A stretch of DNA of 64,000 bases from Anagrus nilaparvatae (Eukaryota; Arthropoda; Insecta; Hymenoptera; Mymaridae): positions 17,610,501 to 17,674,500 of the forward strand of contig JAKSXM010000007.1 in the NCBI GenBank assembly GCA_022575985.1, written 5' to 3'. The first letter of the stretch is position 1, and each line of letters opens with the position of its first letter. The translations under genes and the position numbers were made by a program. The notes below the pieces were generated by a model. The model searched no databases. It was not told where the DNA came from and worked only from the letters and a program-made list of their open reading frames with translations. Of this stretch, positions 35,735 to 46,430 are shown piece after piece.

Positions 35735-36700
35735 CTAGGGGGCTCCGCCCCCTGCGCGCTCCGCGCGCCAACCCCCGTAGAGCGCGAACAGTTTTTTAAA
35801 TATATTATCCTTTTGGAATATGTTTTTTACTTAAATACATCATTTGAACAAAATCATATCACTTTGGTTTAAAATTAAATTAGTTTACAGTAGGTTCATA
35901 TTATCCAATTATTCCAAACATTAATGGGCACAAAAGGTCCATTTTGGCACAAAAGGCTCATTTGGGCACAAATGGCTCATTTTGGCACAAAAGGTCCAAT
36001 TTGGCCCAAAAGGTCTATTTTGTCACAAAAGGTCCATTTTGGCACAAAAGGCTCATTTTGGCACAAAAGGTCCATTTTGGCACAAAAGGCTCATTTTGGC
36101 ACAAAAGGTCCATTTTGGCACAAAAGGTCCATTGGCACAAAGGGCTCATGCGACAGCGGCGGCGGCGGCGGCAGCGGCGGCGGCGGTTATAACTTTATAA
36201 TATATAGAGATATATATCTATATATTATAAAGTTATAACCGCCGCCGCCGCGGTCGCATGAGCCCTTTGTGCCAATGGACCTTTTGTGCCAAAATGGACC
36301 TTTTGTGCCAAAATGAACCTTTTGTGCCAAAATGGACCTTTTGTGACAAAATGGACCTTTTGGGCCAAATTGGACCTTTTGTGCCAAAATGAACCTTTTG
36401 TGCCAAAATGAGCCTTTTGTGCCAAAATGGACCTTTTGTGCCAAAATGGACCTTTTGTGACAAAATGGACCTTTTGGGCCAAATTGGACCTTTTGTGCCA
36501 AAATGAGCCTTTTGTGCCAAAATGGACCTTTTGTGCCAATTAATGTTTGGAATAATTTAATTTTAAACCAAAGTGATATGATTTTGTTCAAATGATGTAT
36601 TTAAGTAAAAAACATATTCCAAAAGGATAATATATTTAAAAAACTGTTCGCGCTCTACAGGGGTTGGCGCGCGGAGCGCGCAGGGGGCGGAGCCCCCTAG
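35735..36700. mobile_element. Head-to-head Helitron-like palindrome
   Basis: 966-bp inverted repeat whose two outer ends are both the 3'-type terminus seen at 1010-1057: hairpins GCGCGC-GGA-GCGCGC and GGGGGC-GGA-GCCCCC leading to CTAG, outward on each side. Each arm then has TTTTGGAATATGTTTTTTACT, a stretch to TTCCAAACATTAATG, and a minisatellite of 19-bp TTTTGTGCCAAAATGGACC units. The arms meet at a GGC-repeat and an AT hairpin near 36187-36238. Both flanks are TA microsatellites. No Rep/helicase is coded. The frames at 35924-36238 and 36187-36591 are minisatellite read-through. It lies in intron 3 of the CUB/EGF gene. Confidence 0.8.
35922..36540. repeat. Mirrored minisatellite pair with GGC core
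   Basis: Two arrays of the same 17-21-bp unit family as 1-688, in opposite orientation (35922-36150 and 36255-36540), separated by GGCTCATGCGACAGCGG, a (GGC)n run, a 50-bp AT palindrome and the mirror copy. Confidence 0.9.
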
Positions 36701-36720
36701 TATATATATATATATATGTA

Positions 36721-37237
36721 TATAGGGGTAAATACGTAAAATTTTTGGTACATTTTTAGATTTTTGGGACAGTATTAGACTTTCGGGATAGATTTTTATT
36801 TTTATCAATTAATTAAAAAAAATAATAAGGGTTTACCGACAAAAAATCCAAACCCAAAAGTCCACAGTCTATATGGTCAAAAAAAAAAAAAAATTTTTGT
36901 ATATATTTACATTTTTTTTAAATTTAATTTTAATTTAATTCTTTATTCTTATTTTGTTTATTAATTTTTTTTTAAATTAACATGTACGAATTAAAATTAG
37001 CTGTTCATTTTTTATTTATTAATTGCTTTTTCTTAAACTAACCTATGAAAATTAAAATTATTGGTATTATTAATTTCTAATTTACATTTTTTTCTACATA
37101 TTTAAAAATTATATTAAAGTGATAAAAATTATTTATTTAAGTATAATTATTAAATACAATTTTAATGTAAGTACAATATAATAAAATTATTTAAAAAGTT
37201 TTTTATTTTTTTATTATAAATATTTTCCCAATTTCAC
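36721..37237. other. Short AT-rich spacer between two palindromes
   Basis: No exon; A/T low complexity, 36880-37200. Confidence 0.5.
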
Positions 37238-37241
37238 TTAT

Positions 37242-38963
37242 GAGTCTTTCTTTGCCAAAACAGCAATGGTTGCCAGGGGGGGTCGCCGGATCGGCCTCAA
37301 ATTTTCCCCATGTTTTTATAACACTAAGACAGGAAAATCCTGAAATTTGCAGCCCTCTAGGTCTTAAACAGCCCGAGTTATGCCCAATCAAACTTATTGC
37401 GTGGCTCTCAATCAGCGTTGGTGCATTTTGGGAAAATACTAAAAAATTATATAAAACAGCTTGAAAAAATATTCTGAAAGAGTATATTTGTTGGAAAATC
37501 TTCAGTAAATCCATTTCTGCCATTAGTTTTTCGGAAAAACCCCGGAAAACTCCGGAAAATAGGAAAACGTGTTTTTGGAAAAACCGAAATAACTCTTTTT
37601 CCGCCATTTTTTTTTTGAAAATTTTTTTTTCAAAATTTTCTTCAACCGAAATCCCATCGAACTAGCCATAAAATATTTTCTGTTTCGGCCAATAAGGATC
37701 GATTTTAGTCTGTTTTAGATTATTTTTATATTTTTGAAATTTAAATATGTAATAAACCATAAAGGGTTACATAAATTGAATTTTTTTCTTTCAGAATCAA
37801 ATAGCCAGGGAAAAAGTAGTTGAAAACAAAAAAAAAATTTGCTATTTTCGATGAAAATTAACCGAGTTATGGTCAAGTAAAGATATTGGCACAAATAACC
37901 AAATTTATACTAATTCCAATTTTAGGGTCCATAACGACATTATAACTTAAAAAATACATAACTCGCTTAAATTTTATCGTAAAAAGAAAAGTTTTGGATT
38001 ATTCTGGAATATATTTTCCTTGGCTATTCTTTTATGCAAGAAAAAAATTAGTTTAGTCGATAAAAAGTTTTTTTTAAGTCAAAAACTATAATAATATGTT
38101 AAAGACTTTTTTTGATTATTATCATTTTTTAACAAAAAAAATAAAATTCTGTCAATAAAATTAATTTTTTTTTAGATAAATGAATAGCCAAGGAAAATAC
38201 ATTCCAGAATAATCCAAAACTTTTCTTTTTACGATAAAGTTTAAGCGAGTTATGTATTTTTTAAGTTATAATGTCGTTATGGACCCTAAAATTGGAATTA
38301 GTATAAATTTGGTTATTTGTGCCAATATCTTTACTTGACCATAACTCGGTTAATTTTCATCGAAAATAGCAAATTTTTTTTTTGTTTTCAACTACTTTTT
38401 CCCTGGCTATTTGATTCAAAAGAAAACAATTTATGTAACCCTTTATGGTTTATTACATATTTAAGTTTCAAAAATATAAAAATAATCTAAAACAGACTAA
38501 AATCGATCCTTATTGGCCGAAACAGAAAATATTTTATTGCTAGTTCGATGGGATTTCGGTTGAAGAAAATTTTGAAAAAAAAATTTTGAAAAAAAAAATG
38601 GCGGAAAAAGAGTTATTTCGGTTTTTCCAAAAACACGTTTTCCTATTTTCCGGAGTTTTCCGGGGTTTTTCCGAAAAACTAATGGCAGAAATGGATTTAC
38701 TGAAGATTTTCCAACAAATATACTCTTTCAGAATATTTTTTCAAGCTGTTTTATATAATTTTTTAGTATTTTCCCAAAATGCACCAACGCTGATTGAGAG
38801 CCACGCAATAAGTTTGATTGGGCATAACTCGGGCTGTTTAAGACCTAGAGGGCTGCAAATTTCAGGATTTTCCTGTCTTAGTGTTATAAAAACATGGGGA
38901 AAATTTGAGGCCGATCCGGCGACCCCCCCTGGCAACCATTGCTGTTTTGGCAAAGAAAGACTC
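37242..38963. mobile_element. 1.7-kb palindrome (foldback element)
   Basis: Begins GAGTCTTTCTTTGCC and ends as its mirror GGCAAAGAAAGACTC, with TTAT directly outside on both sides (37238-37241, 38964-38967). Arms of about 860 bp are nearly identical and meet near 38100. Mirrored frames at 37203-37607 (minus) and 38586-38993 (plus), both containing LFSGVFRGFSEKLMAEMDL, are the same arm sequence. They show no domain I recognise and are probably chance openings. The conserved GTTATGGTCAAGTAAAG / CTTTACTTGACCATAAC blocks show the arm identity. No transposase, although a MULE relic starts about 75 bp to the right. Confidence 0.85.
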
Positions 38964-39039
38964 TTATTAGATCCAATAAATTTTGATTTTTGAACAATAT
39001 ATCTATTTATTCGCGATACCCTTTAAATGGCGCAAAGAA

Positions 39040-40040
39040 TTCTCGAAATAATTACAAGAGGCAACAATACATACGGACATTTAGACGGGTTTCTATATAC
39101 GGTTTCGGATCATTCAGGTGATATTAAATATTGGAAATGTAGAAGAAAAATGCGTGTAATGCTCCCTTGGTTACTGTGAGTACGAGGCGTACTCCCTTAA
39201 TTAGAAAAGAGGGATCACCTTCTGATCACAAATCACATGCACCTAATCCTGAAGAAGTTAAAACATTGTGTATCATGTCCTCTATAAGGAATGAAGCAAG
39301 TGAAAATCTTAAGCGCCCACCATCCGCTGTAATGAGAATCGTTCAAACTGCTGATCCAGCCGTGCAAGCTCAACTACCACAAATAGATAGCATTCGCAAG
39401 ACGATTCAGTGAGAACGTCAAAAAAATTTGCCAAATAACCCCAAAACAATTCAAGATTTACAGAATTCGCCCGAAAAATCTAGAAAAACAATCGTTGGTG
39501 ATATTTTTTTGATATATGATTCATACGAGGATGAAGATTATGATTTAAATTGTGGGAGAAATTTAATCTTTTCAATTCTTGCAAACTTAAAATCAGCTTA
39601 AAATTGCTTTTCATGTCATCAATGTGGTATGTTGATGGTACGTTTCAAATCGCTCTCAAGCTTTTTTTCCAACTTTTTTCAATAATGGGAACAGTTATAC
39701 AAAAGTATAAGGGAGCTGATAGAATTATTGCCATTCCATTTGTACATGCACTTCTAGAGACGAAACAAGAACAAGAATACACTAAAGTTTTAGCAGTTAC
39801 GTTAGCGTACGTAGAAAACTTAGGCATAAGGATTAATCATTTAGAAACTATAATGTCCGATTTTTAATTAACTATTATCAATTCAGTAAAAAATCTTTTT
39901 GGAACCGCTACTATAAGATTATGCCTGTTCCATCTTTGCCAAAGCGTGTATCAAAAAGTGAAAGTTGAAGGCCTCCAGAAGCAATACGGTAACGAACAAG
40001 ACCGAAGTATTCGAGAAGCTGCATATACAATAAATTTTAG
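39040..40040 (+). pseudogene. FLYWCH / MULE transposase relic
   Basis: Broken coding sequence of a Mutator-like transposase with a FLYWCH zinc finger. At 39064-39140 it reads GHLDGFLYTVSDHSGDIKYW then KCRRKMR, the FLYWCH core; a one-base frameshift near 39150 is needed to reach NACNAPLVTVSTRR and the zinc-binding DHKSH pair. After a linker with a stop near 39410, the MULE domain appears: WYVDGTFQIALKLFFQLFSI (first catalytic Asp in VDGTF), then IAIPFVHALLETK, then ETIMSDF with the second Asp followed by TAA where Glu is usual, then FHLCQSVYQKV. At least one frameshift and two stops make it inactive. The C-terminal part (third acidic residue) is missing. It sits in intron 3, about 200 bp upstream of exon 3 in transcription terms. 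Confidence 0.8.
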
Positions 40041-40124
40041 GACTTTTTTAGTTTGGACTTTTTGTCATACAATCAATAATAAGAAATAAAAATTCAAAAC
40101 TCTACTTTTTAACACTTCCTTTAG

Positions 40125-40163
40125 ACTCAACGAGAGTTGGCGCAGAGGAGCTGGCCCCCCTAG
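40125..40163 (+). mobile_element. Degenerate Helitron-like 3' terminus
   Basis: GAGTTGGCGCAGAGGAGCTG then GCCCCCCTAG resembles the GGTTGGCGCGC...GAGCCCCCTAG termini at 1057 and 36700, including the final CTAG and a following AT run (ATATATAG). The hairpin stems are eroded. It may mark the end of a Helitron-like element that includes the MULE fragment. Confidence 0.45.
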
Positions 40164-40234
40164 ATATATAGTAAAATATTATACATAATTAATAATTTAA
40201 AAAAAAAACGAGAAAAAAGAAAATATTTCAATAC

Positions 40235-40326
40235 CATTAATTTCATTCTTTTTATTTAATATTTCACAAAAATCTCCTTGAAAATCATCTGTGCATAAAC
40301 ATCTTATTGCAGCCGCACCAATATGT
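40235..40326 (-). CDS. CUB/EGF protein gene, exon 3 (EGF2 C-terminal half)
   Basis: 92-nt exon between acceptor TTTTTTATTTCAG and donor GTATTG. Its first base completes the arginine codon AG|A begun by exon 2, giving CR-HIGAAAIRCLCTDDFQGD then FCEILNKKNEIN, and it leaves in phase 1 (G). Joined to exon 2, the CLC...GDFC ending is the classic second half of an EGF-like domain (CxC, aromatic-GxxC). Intron 2 (40327-46319) is 6 kb. The clean pyrimidine tract, matching phase and EGF spacing make this one of the better supported exons. Confidence 0.85.
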
Positions 40327-42420
40327 CTGAAATAAAAAAAAAAATTTAATTGAATTAAAGTCTATGTCATAAGATAATTATAATAATTATAATTATAAGA
40401 AAGAAGAGCTTTTAATATTTTTTTTTTATTTAAATTAATTAAGATATTATATTGAAAGTTATAGTAGAGATTTACTTTTGTAAAAATCTATTAAATAATT
40501 TTTTTTTTCTAATTAATTAATTAAAAAAATATTATTTAATTACATAAATTCATAGAATTTTAAAGTTTTCTAGGTATTAATTATAATAAATTTTTAAAAA
40601 GCTATGAAAATTATTTGATATAATTATTTTATCAGCATCATATCTACATTTTCTAATTAAATTTCATTTAAATTTCACATTTCGTTTTCCAGAAATGAAA
40701 TTTTCCCTGAAAAGGATTATCCTAAAATTCAATTTTTCTATAACTTTTATTCATAAAATATATGCCGTAGGATAATACGACTCTACTAACAATAAATCCG
40801 TAAACAAATAAAAATCTGACTTTAATTTAGAATTTCTTGGAAAGTTTTACATACTATAGTAATTTTGTTTAAAGGGTAAATATTTTTTTAAAGTAAAATT
40901 TTCAATTATGAAATTTTATCAAAAAATATTCAGTTCTGACTTTTAACTTATATATTTTAACATATTTTATAGCAAATATAAGCAGATGTTGAGCAAACGA
41001 AAAGCCAAAAACTCGGAAATGACTGTCAAAAATTAAGAAGCGAATTTAGAAAGCAATTTTAGTTGCAATTTCGAAAGAAACAAACTTATAAATGGTTTAT
41101 GTTTATTACCAACGAGCATGGATTGAAATTTTCACTTATAACAGTTTAAACTTTTACTCCCTAATTATTATAAGTCTAAAGTATTATAAACCTAAAGTAT
41201 TCTGCAGGTATAAAATTCGGTGATAAGTTTTAGGTCAAAAATTTTTTTTTCTATTTTTGAGACTGTAACCGACATTTTGTGCTATTTATACTGAAAATCA
41301 TTTTTATTATTTCAAAATTTTTTCAAAGTATCCGTAAAATCCCATTAACGAAATGTTATAAAGAAATAAAAAATATTTTCATTTTTTTTAAAATTTTTTT
41401 GATATCAAATCCAAAAAAGCATGGTCTCTTTTATTTATCAATCTTTTCAATTGTCCAGAAGGTCAATTCAGCATTTTCCAAATTTTTAAACAGTTTTCAG
41501 AACCTTAAATATTCAAAAGTAAGCTTAAATAGTCAAACAACACAATTTAATAGTATAGAAAAATAAAATTTATAACTTTATAAAAGTTCATGAAATTTTT
41601 ATAACCTCATAAAAAAAAAATATATTCATAAATTAACTACCACATTTCATTGAAAGTTATAATATATATAAATTTCGTAACGCTAAGAATACATTGAAAT
41701 CACATAAAATATCGTTTCACTATTAAATCAATTGTACGTATATTTTCTTTTTCTAAAATTTTCTACCATATGGTGAATTAAATAAACAATAAATTTTATA
41801 AAATAGTAATTCACTTGTATATTCTATATATACATTTTTTATTCTATTTATTCTACGGGTATTAAAAGTTTTAAAAAAATTGCTTTAGATATACCAACTA
41901 AATTTTTTATAGTTTAAATAATTAATATAATTTTATAGTATCTGAATATACTGTGTATTGATTTAAGAAAATAAGGTCATTTTTTTACCAAATAATTAAA
42001 ATTTTTCAAACTTTTATTTTTCAGTTAATTTTATTTTTTAATTTAAATTCAAACTAAATTTAGTTTAGTATTATGATTATACAGATAGATAAAATTAAAT
42101 TTTTTTTTTATTTTGGAAAAATATAAATATTTAATCAAATCTTATGTCAGTATTTTAACTTAGGTACATATTGTATAATGAAAAGGCTAAATAGTGTACG
42201 TACTGACGAGCCTCACACTATTTAGCCAGAGGCGAAATATCCAAACAACTGTTAGCTCAATTTATCGAATAAAATATTCAGATTTAAAATTGATATTCGT
42301 TTAAATCTTATGTTTTTCAAGCAATCTCTACCTAAGATTTAGCATTTGGTTAAATATAAAGGAGGAAGTTGGATCCTATTTTTAATTCCTTTTAAACTTT
42401 TTAACAAACAATTTTTTAAA
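40327..42420. other. Intron 2 of the CUB/EGF gene, AT-rich part
   Basis: 41085-41210 holds a fragment of the ACCAACGAGCATGG dispersed family (ACTTATAACAG, CTCCCTAATTATTATAAGT). The plus-strand frame at 41279-41566 is F/I/K-rich without a domain. Confidence 0.5.
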
Positions 42421-42700
42421 CAGTTTTTATTTTTACATTGGGTTCATGAAGGTTTCATAGATTACTAAATCAAAATTTGAGTGTCTTTTTTTCCAATAAC
42501 AGATAGAAAGTTATAAAATATTAAAGAAAATAGGCAGTTTAACATTGCTGTTACATATCATTTTTGGACATTATAACAAGTATGATAAAAATTAAGATAA
42601 GTTAATGAAATTTAAGAATATCAAAAACAAATACCTAAATATTATATTTCCAATTTGCTTTTAGCATTTGCTTGCTTAAATAATCAATATTTTAATAAAA
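42420..42700 (-). repeat. MITE family A, diverged reversed fragment
   Basis: Runs AGGCAGTTTAACATTGCTGTT ... ATATTTCCAATTTGCTTTTA, the reverse complement of the interior of 6187-6722 and 19098-19641 with many changes. Confidence 0.5.
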
Positions 42701-42859
42701 ACCGTGAAAAACATTAATACCCTCTGAACACCAGGAACTCCCAAATAACTGTGGAAGCGCCCAATTCTACATAGAGCGTCAATCACATAACAGCAAAAGA
42801 GATAATAATAAGGATAATAATAAGAGATAGAAAGGTATGTTTACGGGTGAATAGGACAA

Positions 42860-44050
42860 TCTCAATCTTCACCGTTGCAAGCTTTAGACCGTGGTCCTCC
42901 ATTCAGTAATTGACCTCATGCGTTTCCTGATTCAATTTTTCCTTAGTAATTTTTTCATCTTTTGCCGTGATGACTAGAACCAGGTCATCTGCGTATCCTA
43001 CAGTAAAAGTATCAAGCGGCATTGGAAGCTTAAGTACCTGGTCGTACATGATGTTCCATAGATCCCGTCCAAGGGCCGATCCTTGAACTGCACCTGCAGA
43101 TACTTTCCTCACTCTTGTTACTTGTGCAGATTCAAAGATTATTTCTCGATCGCTCAGGTAGCTGCTGATGATTCTTCGCAGGTATTTTGGCACGTAGAAG
43201 TTCCTTAGCCTGTCTGGGCGTTCTCGATGACCTGAACGATACGGCTTATGGCATCGATTGCTGGCTTCCCCCGACGAAACCCGTATTGTCGGGGAGAAAG
43301 ATCTCCCGTAGTGTCTACGGCCCTCAATATAGCAATCTCTCCTCTTCTAAGCGTGTTCACCAATATTTTGCGGTTTAGCCTCTTGATTTTCTATCCACAA
43401 AATTTCTGTACTTCGTCTCTTCGTGACTTTCACCGCTCGTCATGCACCTCAAAAGAGATATATTGATGATCACTCGCTAAGAAGTCTTTCAGGACTTGCC
43501 AATCTGTAATCCTGGCAGCCAAATCTTCTATAGCAAGGAATATATCCGGTATGGTCTGTCCAAATCCTTGCCTTTTGAATATTGTAGTGTTACCTACGTT
43601 TAGCGACCCCAAGCTGAGCCTGGCGGCCAGGTCGAGTATGTCCTCTTCTTTTGCATCCGTTTCTGGCATACCCCACTCTGGAGCCCTCGCGTTGAACTCG
43701 CCTGCCATTACAATTTCACCGGTCATGTCCCTTACTGCATCTTCAAAGCTGTTTATTTTATTCAGAGTGTTCTGCCTAAACTCATTTGGCGTTAAGTACA
43801 CGCTTATGTAGGTAACACCATTTGTCTTAATCCAGACAAAGCCTCTGCCAGAGCCTTTCTCCTGTACCAGAACCTTTCTTGGGTTCACTACCTAGATTGC
43901 TGCAGTACCCAGCTCATCCAAAAACCAGTTCTAAGAGCCTGGTCGGACCCCTTGCTTACTTATAATGAGGAGGTCTGCCGACTTTTCTCTAGCAAGTTGA
44001 TATATAATGTCTCTTGCTAAAGGACTTCATCGCACATTACCATGAAGCAC
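42860..44050 (-). pseudogene. LINE retrotransposon fragment (endonuclease + RT)
   Basis: Read on the minus strand. From about 44040, LAREKSADLLIIS..., then NPRKVLVQEKGSGRGFVWIK, GEFNARAPEWGMP and FLASDHQYISFEV belong to the C-terminal half of an APE-type (EEP) endonuclease (GEFNAR and SDH are active-site blocks; the usual Asp of GDFNA is Glu here). Then, with most of the intervening ORF missing, come reverse-transcriptase pieces: RQYGFRRGKPAIDAISRIV, VQGSALGRDLWNIMYD and YADD at about 43000. In-frame stops occur near 43890 and 43930 and the endonuclease-RT junction is out of frame. The style matches the R1/LOA/Jockey group of insect LINEs, but the clade is not certain. Higher GC than the surrounding intron shows it is foreign to it. 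Inactive. Confidence 0.85.
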
Positions 44051-44099
44051 CTTTGACATTATTCGACTTGTTAGAGTCTGTTACTACAATAGAAGTATC

Positions 44100-45350
44100 A
44101 GGTTTTGAAGCATTAATTTACTTTCTGGATTGTGGCAACCGGATTTTTTTTTACCGTTAAAACTATTCCAAATATCTTGAAAAGTAAAGAATTTTTCGGA
44201 ACAAAAAGAAACAATTTTTGTGAACTTTTCCTTAGATTTTATATCATTTTCAACCATTTTAAAGAAATAAAAAATCTAACTTCCATAACCGGATTTTTTT
44301 TCAGTGTAGGGTTCAGATTAATGCAAATACGAATAACCCAGACTTTCAAACCCTAAAACAATGATTTACTCTAATGTACCCTATGTTTCCCATGCGCTGA
44401 TATAGAGTAACTTTTAAATATATACCTTGATTATAAGCTGTATAATATGTTTTTAAACAGCAAAGGTAAGGAAAGAAAAATAAATTCCGTTATTTAACAA
44501 TTAGGTGTCAGAGATACCAGAAGTCAATTTTATAAATTTATTATGAAATTTGAATTCAGAAAATCAAAAATTGGATTTTTTTTATTTTAAATAGATGATT
44601 TTTTTTATTTCAGAGTTAATTACTTTTTTCTTTTTATGGTTTGTTTTTTTTTTTATTTTTTTCAAAGTGCAAGCTCGACTTACAATAAAAGGAAAAAAGT
44701 TGTTAACTCTGAAATAAAATGTAAAGACTAATAAAATTATTATTTTTGTTCAAAAAATTTTTCTGAATTTTATCGTGCCGCATTGCGTGGACCCCAAGTA
44801 AGAGAAAATTTTTTTATAAATAACATTTGGTTCTAATTTATTTCATTTATTTAATCAAGATGTACTACGAGCTTTGTTCAAGGAGATAAGAACTACAAAA
44901 TATTTAAATTCCAGAAAATTGAACCAAGATCCTAATCATATAAATAGTGTACACAGGTCCTTTTGAATAAGCAAATAAATATTTAAATTTTCAGCTGTAG
45001 AATGCATATTTCGTCTAAACCTTGTTAAATTATTCGAAATATTTAAATAAAAAAATCAAAATTTTTTAAACCTTCAAAAAAACAGAATAAAATTTTTATA
45101 AATGTATTTTTTAATTTTATAAGATTTATAAAATTTTCATTTCAATGTGAAAAAAAATGATTCTAGCTGTTTGTTATGAAAAATATATATTTATATAGTT
45201 TATTAAAATTTTGTTTTTACATGCATAAACTGTAAAAATCATTATTTCATATCTATCAAAAGAATTTAAAATTGGATGCATCGAACATGAATTTAATTAA
45301 TATTTACATTAGATTTATAACTTCAAAAAGAAGTTAAAGAGTTATTTATA
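44100..45350. other. Intron 2 of the CUB/EGF gene, AT-rich part
   Basis: Small inverted repeat at 44610-44725 (CAGAGTTAATTACTTTTTTC versus GAAAAAAGTTGTTAACTCTG). Two copies of an AACCGGATTTTTTTT motif at 44138 and 44287. No exon called. Confidence 0.4.
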
Positions 45351-45354
45351 ATGC

Positions 45355-45430
45355 CGCTCTAATTGAGCCATATTCAGAATCATGGATCACAGTGATAGAC
45401 CCAAAGTACGACCAAAAGTAAGTCTATTCA
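45355..45430 (+). other. Short possible exon end, not assigned
   Basis: Plus-strand ATGGATCACAGTGATAGACC... continues open to CCAAAA followed by GTAAGTCT, a strong donor. No acceptor or partner exon recognised. It lies within intron 2 of the minus-strand gene, so chance is likely. Confidence 0.15.
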
Positions 45431-45674
45431 CAAATTATGAGCTCTCTAAGTCTAATTCTTGATTGTTGGTAGTCATTTTTGTTTTTTGACTACTTTTTAA
45501 GGACATTTTAAAATTTTCTTATTTTTACATTTCATTCAGAATATTTCTTTATTATTTAATTAATCTTTATTCCTATATAATTTGAAATTCGACCATTTAC
45601 TATGAAATTTTAAAATCCATCAAGTAGTTTCTGGAATTGAGAGAATGCAGTTTCGAAATCCAAAACTTACTACC

Positions 45675-45900
45675 AGTTAGAGAACTCACAACCAACGAAC
45701 ATGGAACATGTTTAAATTTTTATTTTGAATCTTCAAGCCTTTATAATTTTAAACCCTTAAGCCAAAATAAATGCTCCTAAAATCCTTATTATACCCCTTT
45801 ATCGCAATTATTCAAAATTCATTTGACCCCCACACCCCAAAAAATGACATGTTTGAAATTTTTTCCCAGTCTATAAACACGTTCCATATTAATACCCACA
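45675..45900 (+). repeat. Dispersed MITE-like repeat, copy
   Basis: ACAACCAACGAACATGGAAC near 45687, internal AAGTC/CCTAA-type units, CACACCCCAAAAAA, and terminal ACACGTTCCATATTAAT. Same family as 62107-62425. Confidence 0.65.
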
Positions 45901-46319
45901 CAAAGGCATTATGATGACTAAAAGAAAAAAATTTAAAATTTAAAATTTAGAAATCTTAGTAACTTTCCATTTTTCAACCTGGCAAACTAATAAAGCCTAA
46001 TTTTATCTATACTGGATGTATAAAATGATCAGGCCTAAAAATATTATATCACCATAGAGATGTTTTATATATTTGTATAAATAACATCTTTTAAATTTTA
46101 AATAAAAATATTTGATTTTTGAGCTAACAATAATTTGCTTTATTTTTTCAATAAACTGCCCACGTTCTGAAGATTAATATTTAATGAGATAAAAAAACTT
46201 TCCGAAAAAAAAATTTTGTGCCAACTTTTGACACCCTTTAGTGCAAAATGCTGCTTAGTTAGCATAGAATCTCTGATATACGTTTTTGTATTGATTTATA
46301 CAAGTTTAAAATTTAATAC

Positions 46320-46430
46320 CTGCAAGTTCCACCATTTTGACAAATTGGATTTCCTGGCTCCGTTACGCACATAGGCCCATATCCACAATGTTCACCTCCA
46401 AAACCTTCAAAGCAGTCACAATAAAAATTC
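46320..46430 (-). CDS. CUB/EGF protein gene, exon 2 (EGF1 end, EGF2 start)
   Basis: 111-nt exon between acceptor TTATTTACAG and donor GTATTA. The first base completes AC|G (Thr) from exon 1. It then reads NFYCDCFEGFGGEHCG then YGPMCVTEPGNPICQNGGTC, and ends TGC AG. The YCDCFEGFGGEHC stretch is the end of EGF1 (CxC...GxxGxxC) and CVTEPGNPICQNGGTC the start of EGF2. Intron 1 (46431-51403) is 5 kb and holds the nested transposon cluster. Phase, splice sites and domain continuity agree on both sides. Confidence 0.9.

Noticed and set aside
35944..36200. Poly-alanine/glycine/arginine coding region from the GGC repeat
   Set aside because: The GGC run is the core of the Helitron-like palindrome and is mirrored; its codons have no gene context.
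35924..36591. Open frames of 72-134 codons with GTKGPFWHKRS repeats
   Set aside because: Same minisatellite in a palindrome; not a gene.
43187..43811. Plus-strand open frames opposite the LINE fragment
   Set aside because: Antisense shadows of the endonuclease and RT reading frames.
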